Below are positions 9,494 to 17,675 of a stretch of 64,000 nt of DNA, piece after piece (the stretch's first letter is position 1; each line of letters begins with the position of its first letter). The notes beneath the pieces were generated by a model that was given only the letters and a program-made list of their open reading frames with translations, was not told the origin of the DNA and ran no database searches. Both the position numbers and the translations under genes were made by a program. Location: positions 434,001-498,000 of the forward strand of contig NZ_JAMTCF010000006.1 of NCBI RefSeq assembly GCF_024171695.1, read 5' to 3'. The stretch comes from Actinosynnema pretiosum (lineage in GTDB: Bacteria > Actinomycetota > Actinomycetes > Mycobacteriales > Pseudonocardiaceae).

Positions 9494-9616
9494 TCAGACA
9501 GCCTGGTGGAGCACGCCCGCTCCGCTACCGGGCCTGCTGTTCCAGTACCGGATCTTCGTGGCGACCTCGACCAGACGCGGGTCGTCCGGGCCGACCTGGA
9601 TCTGGATCAGCCCCAC
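9494..9616 (-). CDS. Small ORF, 40 residues, overlapping the upstream membrane protein gene
   Basis: A short frame in a different phase, reading GLIQIQVGPDDPRLVEVATK and ending GAGVLHQAV. Its composition looks coding, unlike the alternative frames here. Its GTG start lies inside the last codons of the membrane-protein gene, whose stop it overlaps. It could be a coupled small protein, or the shifted C-terminal tail of the upstream gene. Function unknown. Confidence 0.4.
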   Translation of the reverse strand: MGLIQIQVGPDDPRLVEVATKIRYWNSRPGSGAGVLHQAV

Positions 9617-9981
9617 GCGATCCCGTTCCAGACATCAGGGCGGAGCAGCGCGAGAACAGCTGGAGCGAGCAGGACGAGCACGCTCAGCGGCCAGTGCCAC
9701 CGCGCGGAGAAGCGTCCGAAGCGCCACAGGACGTAGTTGACCCCGGCGAAGAGCCCGAACACCAGGGCTGAGGCCACCGGGCCGATCAGGATCAGGACGA
9801 CCGGGCTGTCGTCGGCTCCCGTGAAGTCCGGTGTGGACAGTCCGGCGAGCTCGGCGATCACCGTTGCGAAGACGAGGAGCGGAACAGCCCCGAAGTACCC
9901 CAGCACGCCGTTGACCACGATCGTCAGCGGCCACGCGCTCCACCGCCTGGCCAGAACGGTCGACGTCGTCCCGTCGCTCAC
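9607..9981 (-). CDS. Small integral membrane protein of unknown function
   Basis: 124 residues with about four hydrophobic helices: near 17-45, 62-85, a shorter one near 78-92, and 98-113. The GTG start is preceded by AGGAGAA, and that Shine-Dalgarno overlaps the stop of the upstream 62-residue gene, indicating translational coupling. No family recognised. The three overlapping leftward genes form a mini-operon facing msrA, whose upstream side is abutted by an IS remnant. Confidence 0.7.
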   Translation of the reverse strand: MSDGTTSTVLARRWSAWPLTIVVNGVLGYFGAVPLLVFATVIAELAGLSTPDFTGADDSPVVLILIGPVASALVFGLFAGVNYVLWRFGRFSARWHWPLSVLVLLAPAVLALLRPDVWNGIAWG

Positions 9982-9990
9982 CCTGTTCTC

Positions 9991-10179
9991 CTACTTGTCG
10001 CGCAGCACGGCGTGGCACTCCTCGAAGTCCTCGTACAGCCCGAAGAAGTCCACTGCCGAACTTGTCTGCATCCGTACCGGTTCCGTTGTACCGCGCGAGG
10101 ACGCTGCGGGGCGCTCTTCGCTCGCCCCGGCCCCGGTCTCGCGGTAAAGCCGCACCAGCTCGTCCGCACCGGTGTCCAT
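9991..10179 (-). CDS. Small protein, 62 residues, first gene of a mini-operon
   Basis: Starts MDTGADELVRLYRETG and ends FGLYEDFEECHAVLRDK. It is hydrophilic and acidic with no membrane segment. The stop sits in the ribosome-binding site of the following membrane-protein gene. No clear Shine-Dalgarno precedes the ATG, and the IS5-like remnant begins within about 60 bp, so the native promoter or N-terminus may have been lost. Function unknown. Confidence 0.45.
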   Translation of the reverse strand: MDTGADELVRLYRETGAGASEERPAASSRGTTEPVRMQTSSAVDFFGLYEDFEECHAVLRDK

Positions 10180-10234
10180 GACGCTGCACGTGGGCCTCAG
10201 TGGTTGCCGTCTGGCCGCCACCCACCACCCCGTC

Positions 10235-10750
10235 GCTCGGCGGCGTCGTTACCCGAGCGATCTGACCGAAGCCCAGTGGGCGGTGGTCGTGGACGCGATC
10301 CTGTACACGGTCGACAACGGTGCCAAGTGGCGTGCCCTGCCCGCCGATTTCCCGCCCTGGAACACCGTCTACCAGCGCTTCGCCGCCTGGGAGTTGGCTG
10401 GCGCGAGTCAACGCCTGCTCGACACCGTCCGCGACCGGACACGGTTGAAGGCCGGGCGTGCTGCGGCCCCCTCGGCCGGGATGATCGGCTCCCAGTCGCT
10501 GCGCGCCACCCCGACCGTGGGCCGCGACAGCCGAGGCTGGGACGCGGCCAAGAAGGTCCAGTGCCGCAAGCACCACATCGTGGTGGACACGATGGGGCTG
10601 CTGATCGCGGTCCTGGTCACCCCGGCGAGCACCCACGACAAACGCGCCGCCCGGTCCCTGCTCCGACGGGTCCGGGATCGCGCCGGCACCCGATTCTCAC
10701 TGGTCTGGGCCGACACCGGCTACCACGGCGCCCTCCCCGACTGGGCCCAC
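10235..10750 (+). pseudogene. IS5-family transposase remnant
   Basis: The translation contains IS5-type landmarks: RRYPSDLTEAQW, NGAKWRALPADFPPWNTVYQ, a GSQSLRA block, GWDAAKKVQCRKHHIVVDT, LVTPAST and VWADTGYHG. Three defects show decay. The region between SDLTEAQW and the NGAKWRALP block is shortened, the catalytic Asp normally before SQS is Gly (MIGSQS), and the C-terminal third with the catalytic Glu is gone after PDWAHTT. Terminal inverted repeats were not found. It marks an old insertion next to the small leftward operon. From the remnant to 10969 no gene is seen. Confidence 0.8.
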
Positions 10751-10969
10751 ACCACAAACCCAGGTACACAAACAGCCACTCAGAAGTATTCGCCACAGCG
10801 CGTAGACAGAGTCCAGCCCGTCTGACCGCTCTCCTCGTTCACAACGTGCGAGGGATGCAGCCCGCCCCGACGACGCACGCCGATCAAGGGTGTCATCAGC
10901 CGGACTCCTGCACCGTCGCCCCACACCCCCCGCCCCCGAGGTCCGGGAACGGGGCGCGTGGGGCGGGGC

Positions 10970-11797
10970 TCAGCCCTGGAAGTCCCTGGTCGGCTCACCG
11001 GTGTAGTCCGCCAGCAGCGGCGGGGGCAGCGGGCCCTTGATGCGCTTGCCCGAGTTGGACTCCTCCCAGGCGTGCGCCAGGATTCCCACCGACCGCGCCA
11101 GCACGAAGTAGCCCCTGGCAAGTTCCGGTTCCACGCCCAGTTCCGCGTAGACCACCGCCGTGATGCCGTCGACGTTCATCGGGGGTTTGCGGGAGCCTCG
11201 GGCCAGGGCCGCTTCCAGGGCCAGCGCGGCCCGCAGGTGCTCGCCCGCGACCTCGCCCGCGTCGACCGCCTCCTGCACCAGCGCGAGCAGCACGTCGCGC
11301 CTCGGGTCCCTGGGGTGGAACCGGTGGCCGAAGCCGGGCAGGTACGCCTTGCGCGCCCGGTGCTCGGCGACGGCCTCCGCCGCCACCTCGGTCACCGGCC
11401 TGCCGTCGTGGCGGGCGGTGTCGACGATGGCGCAGAGCAGTTCCACGCACTGCTGGCCCGCGCCGCCGTGGGTGTCGCCGAGGACGTTGACGCCGTTGGC
11501 GATCGCCCCGTTGATGCCCACCCCGCAGGTCGCGGCCATCCGGGCGCTCGCGATCGACGGGGCCTGCGGGCCGTGGTCGACGCTGGCGACCATCGCCGCC
11601 TCCAGCAGGCGGGTCTGGGCGGGGGTGGGCAGCGATCCCTTGGTGAGCAACCAGATCGCGCCCACGAACCCGAGCTTGCCGATCAGCTGCTCGATCGGGT
11701 AGCCGCGCAGGTCGATCTCGCCCGGCGCGATGCGGGTGATCGACGTCGACCACCACGCGGTGGTGTCCTCGACCGTCGGGCCTGCCGCCTCGGTCAT
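10970..11797 (-). CDS. Citryl-CoA lyase-like enzyme (short citrate synthase family)
   Basis: 275 residues, the short form of the citrate synthase superfamily. Counterparts of the catalytic triad are visible: His in GDTHGGAGQQ, His in LPGFGHRFHP, and Asp in PPMNVDGIT. Short proteins of this kind cleave citryl-CoA, or a similar acyl-CoA, to acetyl-CoA and an oxo-acid. The ATG overlaps the stop of the CoA-transferase gene by four bases, so the two are coupled. With the tct transporter genes it suggests uptake, CoA activation and cleavage of a tricarboxylate. The activity is inferred from family and context; a citramalyl-CoA-type substrate is also possible. Confidence 0.82.
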   Translation of the reverse strand: MTEAAGPTVEDTTAWWSTSITRIAPGEIDLRGYPIEQLIGKLGFVGAIWLLTKGSLPTPAQTRLLEAAMVASVDHGPQAPSIASARMAATCGVGINGAIANGVNVLGDTHGGAGQQCVELLCAIVDTARHDGRPVTEVAAEAVAEHRARKAYLPGFGHRFHPRDPRRDVLLALVQEAVDAGEVAGEHLRAALALEAALARGSRKPPMNVDGITAVVYAELGVEPELARGYFVLARSVGILAHAWEESNSGKRIKGPLPPPLLADYTGEPTRDFQG

Positions 11798-13017
11798 ACC
11801 GCCCCCTCCTCGCGCAGCGCCGCGATCTCCTCGGCGCCGTAACCCAGTTCCGCCAGCAGCGCGTCGGTGTGCTCTCCCAGCACCGGGGGTGGGAGGGACG
11901 GCGTGCTCGGGCGGTCGTCGACGCGGATGCCGTTGCCCAGCACGCGGAGCGGGTCCGGAAGCACCCCGCCGGGGAACGGGAGCTCGTGCACCAGACCCCG
12001 GTCGACGATCTGCGGGCTGGCCAGCACCTCCGGCACGCTCAGCACCGCCGCCGCCGGGACCCCGGCCGAGCTGAGCGCCTCCTCCCAGTGCGCGGCGCTC
12101 TCCTTGGTCAGCGCCACCTCCAGCTCGGCGGTGAGCTGCGCGCGGTGCGCCTTGCGGGACTCGCGCTCGGCGAACCTGGGGTCGGTCACCAGCTCGGGCC
12201 TGCCGAGCACCGCGCAGAGGAGCTCGAACTGCTCCTGCTTGTTCGCCGCGATGTTCAGGTCGCCGTCCGAGGTGCGGAACGTGCCGGACGGGGCCGCCGT
12301 GCCGTTGTCGTTGCCCAGCGGGCGCGGGGACTGACCGGCGATCAGGTGGTTCGACACCACCCAGCCCATCGCGGTCACCGCCGTCTCCAGCATGGACACG
12401 TCGATCGAGCAGCCGACGCCGGTGCGCTCGCGGCCGACCAGCGCGGACGACACGGCGAACGCTGCGGCCAGCCCGCCGAGCACGTCCGCGATCGGGTAAC
12501 CGGCGCGGAGGGGCGCGGTCCCGGTCGTGCCGGTCACGCTCATCATCCCCGAGTAGCCCTGGATGATCTGGTCGTAGGCGGGCTTGGCGCGCAGCGGGCC
12601 GGTCTGGCCGAACCCGGAGATCGCGCAGTACACGAGTCCGGGGTTGAGCCGCCGCAGTTCGGCCCAGCCGAAGCCGAGCCGGTCGAGCACGCCGGGGCGG
12701 AAGTTCTCCACGAGGACGTCGGCGCTCTCCACCAGCCTGCGCAGGACCTCCTTGCCGCGCAACGACTTCAGGTTCAGGGTGAGCGAGCGCTTCTGCGCGT
12801 TCTGCGCGAGGAACGAGGCCCCCAGCCGGTGCCGGTTCAGCTCGGCGGAGGCGCCGAGCTGGCGGGCCAGGTCCCCCGCGCCGGGCACCTCGACCTTGAT
12901 CACGTCCGCGCCGAGCAGCGCGAGCTGGTAGCCCGCGTACGGCCCGGCGAGGACGTTGGACAGGTCGAGCACCCTGACCCCGGCGAGCGGTTGCTCCGAG
13001 GGGTTTTTCCTTGTCAT
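11794..13017 (-). CDS. CaiB/BaiF family (type III) CoA-transferase
   Basis: 407 residues, normal for family III. The N-terminus reads LAGVRVLDLSNVLAGPYAGY, and the catalytic Asp is in KPAYDQIIQGYSGMMSVTG. Other blocks are NLKSLRGKEVLRRLVESADV and PSGTFRTSDGDLNIAA. It would move CoA onto a carboxylic acid, here probably the imported tricarboxylate, to feed the adjacent lyase. The ATG overlaps the tctA stop (ATGA). It sits in a five-gene overlapping operon under probable IclR control. Confidence 0.9.
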   Translation of the reverse strand: MTRKNPSEQPLAGVRVLDLSNVLAGPYAGYQLALLGADVIKVEVPGAGDLARQLGASAELNRHRLGASFLAQNAQKRSLTLNLKSLRGKEVLRRLVESADVLVENFRPGVLDRLGFGWAELRRLNPGLVYCAISGFGQTGPLRAKPAYDQIIQGYSGMMSVTGTTGTAPLRAGYPIADVLGGLAAAFAVSSALVGRERTGVGCSIDVSMLETAVTAMGWVVSNHLIAGQSPRPLGNDNGTAAPSGTFRTSDGDLNIAANKQEQFELLCAVLGRPELVTDPRFAERESRKAHRAQLTAELEVALTKESAAHWEEALSSAGVPAAAVLSVPEVLASPQIVDRGLVHELPFPGGVLPDPLRVLGNGIRVDDRPSTPSLPPPVLGEHTDALLAELGYGAEEIAALREEGAV

Positions 13018-14525
13018 GCCAACGCTTCCTGTCGACGACGGGTCCGCGCCCGCTGGACGAGCAGCCCGGCGACGCCGAGCACGAGCACGCTGTAGAGGCC
13101 GATCGCGATGGGGCTGCCCACCAGCACCGCCGGGTCGCCGCCGCTGACCGCCATGGCCCTGCGGAACTCGGTCTCCGCGAGCGGGCCGAGGATCACGCCG
13201 ATCAGCACGGGCGCGACGGGCAGGCCGTAGCGGCGCATGGCGAAGCCGAGCAGGCCGATGGCGAGCACCAGCACCAGGTCGAGGATCTTGCTGCTGGTGG
13301 CGTAGACGCCGAGCATCGCGAAGACGGTGATGCCGCTGTAGAGGTAGTGGCGGGGGACCCGGAGCAGCTTGGCCCAGAGCGGGGCGAACGGCAGGTTCAG
13401 GATCAGCAGCACGACCATGCCGATGAAGAAGCTGGCGAGCAGCGCCCAGACCAGTTCGCTGGCCCGCTCGAACAGCAGCGGGCCGGGCTGGAGGCCGTAC
13501 TGGCGGAACGCGGCGAGCAGCACGGCGGCGGTGGCCGAGGTGGGCAGGCCGAGCGCGAGCAGCGCGCCCATCGCGGTGCCCGCCGTGGCGTTGCCCGCCG
13601 CCTCCGGACCGGCGACGCCCTGGATGGCGCCCTTGCCGAACATCCGGTCGCCCCGGCGGGTGGCGAGCCTGCGCTCGGTGCCGTAGGCCAGGAACGTGGG
13701 CACCTCGGAGCCGCCGACCGGGATGATGCCGAACGGGACGCCGATGGCGGTGCCGCGCAGCCACGCGGGCATGGCGAGGCGGAACTCCTTGCGGGACAAC
13801 CACAAGCGCCCGGAGGAGGGGATGACCTCGTTGTCCTGCTTGGTGCCGCGCTTGGCGGCGACCGAGATGACCTCGCCGAGCGCGAGCAGGCCGACGGTGA
13901 TCACGACGATGTCGACGCCGTCGAACAGCTCGGGCATCCCGCCGGTGAAGCGGGCCGCGCCGGAGATGCCGTCGATGCCGACCAGCGCGATGGCCAGGCC
14001 GATCACCAGCGCGGACAGCCCGCGCAGCACCGAGTCGCTGACCACGGCGGAGATGGCGACGAACGCGAACACCGCGAGCGCCAGGTACTCGGCGGGGCCG
14101 AAGAGGGTGGCGAGCTGGGCGAGGGAGGGCGCGAAGAAGACGACGAGGATCGAGGAGACGATGCCGCCGACGAACGCGCCGATCGCGGAGGTGGCGAGGG
14201 CTTGGGCCGCCCGGCCGGACTTCGCCATCCGGTGGCCCTCGATCGACCCGGCGATCGCGGTGCTGTTGCCGGGGGTGTTCATCAGGATGCCGGAGATCGA
14301 GTCGCCGAACAGGCCGCCGAAGAGCACGCCCGCGAACATGATGAACGCGCCGATGGGGTCGAGCGAGAACGTGACGGGGAGCAGGAGCGCCACCGCCATG
14401 GCGGAGCCGAGGCCGGGCAGCACGCCCACGGCGGTGCCCAGGAGCGCGCCGACGAACACCCAGAGCATGTTCATCGGGGTCAGGACGGTCAGGAAGCCCT
14501 GACCGAGGTTGGCCAACTGGTCCAT
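13014..14525 (-). CDS. tctA: Tripartite tricarboxylate transporter large permease TctA
   Basis: 503 residues, about twelve membrane helices, the expected TctA size. Family signatures include GVLPGLGSAMAVALLLPVTF, GVLFGGLFGDSISGILMNTP and PVGGSEVPTFLAYGTE. It is the large permease of the substrate-binding-protein-dependent secondary transporter, driven by ion gradient. The start codon overlaps the tctB stop by one base and the stop overlaps the CoA-transferase start, so the operon is tightly coupled. Confidence 0.95.
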   Translation of the reverse strand: MDQLANLGQGFLTVLTPMNMLWVFVGALLGTAVGVLPGLGSAMAVALLLPVTFSLDPIGAFIMFAGVLFGGLFGDSISGILMNTPGNSTAIAGSIEGHRMAKSGRAAQALATSAIGAFVGGIVSSILVVFFAPSLAQLATLFGPAEYLALAVFAFVAISAVVSDSVLRGLSALVIGLAIALVGIDGISGAARFTGGMPELFDGVDIVVITVGLLALGEVISVAAKRGTKQDNEVIPSSGRLWLSRKEFRLAMPAWLRGTAIGVPFGIIPVGGSEVPTFLAYGTERRLATRRGDRMFGKGAIQGVAGPEAAGNATAGTAMGALLALGLPTSATAAVLLAAFRQYGLQPGPLLFERASELVWALLASFFIGMVVLLILNLPFAPLWAKLLRVPRHYLYSGITVFAMLGVYATSSKILDLVLVLAIGLLGFAMRRYGLPVAPVLIGVILGPLAETEFRRAMAVSGGDPAVLVGSPIAIGLYSVLVLGVAGLLVQRARTRRRQEALA

Positions 14526-15112
14526 CAGAACACTCCCGCCAGGATGCCGGGGGGCAGGTTGAGCCCGAGCCCCGCCGAGAAGGCCAGTTGGACGATCGAG
14601 GAGATCGCCAGTGACAGGAACAGGTCGAAGAGGGGGCGGCGGCTGCCCAGTGCTCGGGCGGAGCCCCAGAAGAGGAGCGCGCCGGAGAGCAGCCAGCCGA
14701 GCGGGTTGAGAACGACGATGAAGACGACGATCGTGCCGACGAACTGGAGGACCGCGCTGTGGTTGCCCCGGAAGCGGGTCGGTTCGTGGTCGGCGGGGTG
14801 GGTGGGGGCGGTGGGGTCGGTGGTGGGGTTCTCAACCAGGACCGTGTCAGTGACGGCGTGCTCGAACTCGGCGGGGTGGGACGGGTCCGCGACGCGGGCC
14901 GGTTCCGGGCGGCGCAGGACGTCGACGGTCATGAGGACCGCGAAGACCAGGCAGGCGATCGCGATCAGGGTCGGGAACAGCTGCGGGCCCGGTGAGGCGG
15001 CGTTGCGCGGCACCTCCATGGTGAGGGTGCCGACGCCGAGGACGATCCCGGTGACCAGGAGGAGCAGCGGGATGACGAGGCCGGTGCGGCGGCGCAGGAA
15101 GTCGGCGTTCAC
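14525..15112 (-). CDS. tctB: Tripartite tricarboxylate transporter small permease TctB
   Basis: 195 residues with four hydrophobic helices, in the TctB position between tctC and tctA. The GTG start at 15112 overlaps the tctC stop (GTGA). The cytoplasmic loop after helix 2 (about 65-110) is a long Pro/Thr/His/Glu-rich insertion (PTTDPTAPTHPADHEPTR). The family is recognised from topology, length and operon position more than sequence motifs. Confidence 0.88.
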   Translation of the reverse strand: MNADFLRRRTGLVIPLLLLVTGIVLGVGTLTMEVPRNAASPGPQLFPTLIAIACLVFAVLMTVDVLRRPEPARVADPSHPAEFEHAVTDTVLVENPTTDPTAPTHPADHEPTRFRGNHSAVLQFVGTIVVFIVVLNPLGWLLSGALLFWGSARALGSRRPLFDLFLSLAISSIVQLAFSAGLGLNLPPGILAGVF

Positions 15113-16095
15113 AGGCCCAGCTCCTCGATGATCGCGTCGACCCTGGCCTGGTCCTCGCGGATGAACTCGGCGAACTCGTCCCCGGTGAGCAGGCTGTCGA
15201 CCCACTTGTTGCGCTGCAGCGCGTCCTTCCAGTCGGCGGTGCCCGCCATCTCGGTGACGATGTCGATCAGCTCCTGGCGCTGCTCGGCGGTGATGCCGGG
15301 CGGGGCGACCAGTCCGCGCCAGTTCGGCAGCGCGACGTCGACGCCCTGCTCGATCAGGGTCGGGGTGTCGATGCCGGGGACGGGTTCCTCGGCGGACACG
15401 GCCAGCGCGCGCAGGGTCCCGGCCTCGATCTGGTCGCGGAAGTCGTTGTAGCCGCTGATGCCCACCTCGATGGTGTGCGAGAGCAGCGCGGTCAGCACCT
15501 CGCCGCCGCCCGCGAACGCGATGTAGTTGATCTGCTCGGGGGTGATGCCCGCGCTCTTGGCCGCGAGCCCGGCGAGCAGGTGGTCGGTGCCGCCGAGACC
15601 GCCGCCGCCGACGGCTCGGGCCTGCGGGTCGCGCTTCCAGGCGTCGATGAAGTCGGTGAGGGTGCGGTACGGCGAGTCGGCCGGGACGATGAACACCTCG
15701 TAGTCCTCGGCGAGCCGGGCGATCGGGGTGGTGTCCAGCAGGTTCACCGGGGACTTGTTGACCGTGATCGCGCCCTCCATCACGGTGCCGGTCATCATCA
15801 GCTGCGTCGGGTCGGGCCCGATCTCGGTGAACTGGCCGAGGCCGATCGTGCCCCCAGCGCCGGGAACGTTGACGACCTGGGCGTTGTTCACGATCGACTC
15901 GCCGCGCAGGGCCTGCTGGAACTCGCGCGAGGCGAGGTCCCAGCCGCCGCCGGGCGCGGCGGGGGCCATGACGGTGAGCTTGGAGCGCGGGGTGGCCCCT
16001 GCGGTGGACTTGCTGGCGTCCACGGCGGCGAACCCCGTGAGCACGAGAGCGCCCACGGCCCCCAGGACCCCGAGTACGAGGCGTTTTCTCCGCAC
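15109..16095 (-). CDS. tctC: Tripartite tricarboxylate transporter substrate-binding protein TctC
   Basis: 328 residues. A signal peptide (VRRKRLVLGVLGAVGALVL, then Ala-rich) is followed by the Bug/TctC fold: LTVMAPAAPGGGWDLASREF, VVNVPGAGGTIGLGQF, GVDVALPNWRGLVAPPGIT and the closing WKDALQRNKW region. It binds the substrate outside the cell and delivers it to TctAB. The GTG start at 16095 follows GGGAG by five bases; an upstream in-frame GTG (16101) lacks spacing. It is the first gene of the leftward operon, facing an IclR regulator. Confidence 0.93.
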   Translation of the reverse strand: MRRKRLVLGVLGAVGALVLTGFAAVDASKSTAGATPRSKLTVMAPAAPGGGWDLASREFQQALRGESIVNNAQVVNVPGAGGTIGLGQFTEIGPDPTQLMMTGTVMEGAITVNKSPVNLLDTTPIARLAEDYEVFIVPADSPYRTLTDFIDAWKRDPQARAVGGGGLGGTDHLLAGLAAKSAGITPEQINYIAFAGGGEVLTALLSHTIEVGISGYNDFRDQIEAGTLRALAVSAEEPVPGIDTPTLIEQGVDVALPNWRGLVAPPGITAEQRQELIDIVTEMAGTADWKDALQRNKWVDSLLTGDEFAEFIREDQARVDAIIEELGL

Positions 16096-16152
16096 GATCA
16101 CTCCCTTGTGATCCGGTGTGTGAGGTGGGTTACCGGGTTGCCCGATGGCTAG

Positions 16153-16190
16153 TGTCCGCCTGGTGGACAACCTTGACCGCCTGATGGTAA
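16153..16190. promoter_or_regulatory. Paired IclR operator candidates
   Basis: Between tctC and the IclR gene, TGTCCGCCTGGTGGACA (16153-16169) is a 17-bp near-perfect palindrome. A second copy, TGACCGCCTGATGGTAA (16174-16190), matches it at 13 of 17 positions, with centres 21 bp apart. This fits dimer-of-dimers binding by an IclR regulator controlling both directions. Confidence 0.65.
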
Positions 16191-16231
16191 GCATGTCTTC
16201 CGAGTGAGCGCAATCACGAACAGGAGACGAC

Positions 16232-17011
16232 ATGTCCGCCAGCAGCACGGCCGTCGAGGGCGACGGCGGCGGGATCCGCGCGGTGAGCAGGGCGTGGCGG
16301 GTGCTGCGCGCGTTCACCCCGGAGCGGGTGTCGTTGAGCGTCGCGGAGCTGGTCAGGGAGACCGGGCTGCCGAGGACGACGGTGCTGCGGCTGGTGGAGA
16401 CGCTGGCCGGGGAGGGGCTGCTGGAGCAGGGGGCGGCGGACGGGCAGGTCCGGGTGGGGACGGCGCTGATCGCGTTCGCGGCGTTCGCGGACGCGGCTTG
16501 GGCCTTGCCTGAGGCGACTGCGGCGCGGATGCGGGCGCTGGCTGCGGAGACCGGGGAGACGGTGAGCCTGTACGTGCGCAGCGGGGTTCGGCGGGTGGTG
16601 GTCGGGCAGGCGCCGAGCCCGAACACGTTGCGGCACGTGGTGCAGCCGGGGGACGAGCTGCCGCTGTCGGTGGGGTCTGCGGCTTATGTGCTGCTGTCGC
16701 TGGAGTCGGCTGCGGTGTTGGAGGGGTTGTTGCCGCAGGTCAGCGATGACGTCGAGGGGATGCGGGCGGCGATCGCGGAGGCTGCGGAGCGCGGGTGGTG
16801 CCTGACGCACGGGCAGCGGGAGCCGGGGAACACGGGGTTGGCGGTTCCGGTGCCGGAGGTTGGTGGTCGGGGGCGGGGGCGGCCGGTGGTGCTGGCGTTG
16901 GGTGGGCCGACTGTGCGGTTCGGCGACGAGAAGGTGCCGGGGTTCGTGGCGGCCGTTCAGCGGTGCGCCGCGGACATCGCGGTGAGCGGGTTGCCGCCCG
17001 CGTTGGGGTGA
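16232..17011 (+). CDS. IclR-family transcriptional regulator (tricarboxylate module)
   Basis: 259 residues. The N-terminal winged HTH (about 15-75) reads AVSRAWRVLRAF, LSVAELVRETGLPRTTVLRL and ETLAGEGLLEQ. The C-terminal effector domain has ETGETVSLYVRSGVRRVVVG, LRHVVQPGDELPLSVGS and an IclR-like ERGWCLTHGQREPGNTGLAV. ATG start with AGGAGACGAC upstream. It is divergent from the tct operon and followed by the RraA-like gene, so it probably controls both arms through the paired palindromes in the intergenic region. The ligand is likely the transported acid or a CoA-ester product (inference). Confidence 0.93.
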   Translation: MSASSTAVEGDGGGIRAVSRAWRVLRAFTPERVSLSVAELVRETGLPRTTVLRLVETLAGEGLLEQGAADGQVRVGTALIAFAAFADAAWALPEATAARMRALAAETGETVSLYVRSGVRRVVVGQAPSPNTLRHVVQPGDELPLSVGSAAYVLLSLESAAVLEGLLPQVSDDVEGMRAAIAEAAERGWCLTHGQREPGNTGLAVPVPEVGGRGRGRPVVLALGGPTVRFGDEKVPGFVAAVQRCAADIAVSGLPPALG

Positions 17012-17084
17012 GAGCCGCGCGGGAGTGAGGGCTTTCCGGCGGTCTGCCGACCGTTCGGAGTGGATCGATCGCGAGGAGTGGCCA

Positions 17085-17675
17085 GTGCACGAGCCAGTCG
17101 ACTACCCGGCGGCGGGGACCCAGCCGGTCGCCACCGTGTCCGACGCGATGGAGCGCTTTGGGGTCGCGGACGGGATTCGGCCGTTGTGGCGCGGGGCGGT
17201 GTTGTCGGGGCCCGCGTTCACGGTGTGGACGCGGCCTGGGGACAACAAGGGGTTGCACGCGGCGTTCGAGGAGATCAGGCGGGGTGAGGTGCTGGTGGTC
17301 AACGGGGGCGGGGACAGCACGCGCGCGTTGATCGGGGAGCTGGTGGCGCAGAAGGCCAAGGCGTTGGAGATCGGCGGGATCGTGCTGGACGGGGCGGCGC
17401 GGGACGTGGCGGAGCTGGAGGAGTTGGGGGTTCCGGTCTTCGCGCGGGCGGTGACGCCTGCCGGTCCGTGGAAGACGGGGCCGTTCCGGGTCGGCTGCAC
17501 GATCGCGGTGGGCGGGGTGCCGGTGTCGCCTGGGGATTGGGTGGTCGGGGATGGGGACGGGGTGGCGGTCGTTCCGGTCGGGGAGGTCGGGGCGGTGGTG
17601 GCCAGGGTGGCTGAGCTGATCGCGGGTGAGGCTGAGCGGCGGGCCGCCAATCAGGCGTTGGTGCCCCGTGGGTGA
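17085..17675 (+). CDS. RraA-like protein (4-hydroxy-4-methyl-2-oxoglutarate aldolase/oxaloacetate decarboxylase family)
   Basis: 196 residues. The RraA fold signatures are SDAMERFGV, RPGDNKGLHAAF, EVLVVNGGGDSTRALIGEL and GGIVLDGAARDVAELEELGVP, with the Arg-Asp pair that holds the metal and enolate in enzymatically active members. Such proteins cleave HMG or carboxy-hydroxy-oxoadipate, or decarboxylate oxaloacetate; the RNase-E-inhibitor role is confined to other members. Next to a citryl-CoA lyase whose product would be oxaloacetate, decarboxylation is plausible. The GTG start at 17085 follows GAGGAG. Confidence 0.85.
   Translation: MHEPVDYPAAGTQPVATVSDAMERFGVADGIRPLWRGAVLSGPAFTVWTRPGDNKGLHAAFEEIRRGEVLVVNGGGDSTRALIGELVAQKAKALEIGGIVLDGAARDVAELEELGVPVFARAVTPAGPWKTGPFRVGCTIAVGGVPVSPGDWVVGDGDGVAVVPVGEVGAVVARVAELIAGEAERRAANQALVPRG

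Noticed and set aside
10012..11040. Long plus-strand frame spanning the transposase remnant and citryl-CoA lyase 3' end
   Set aside because: Arg/Pro/His-rich translation with no motif; the transposase phase explains the region.
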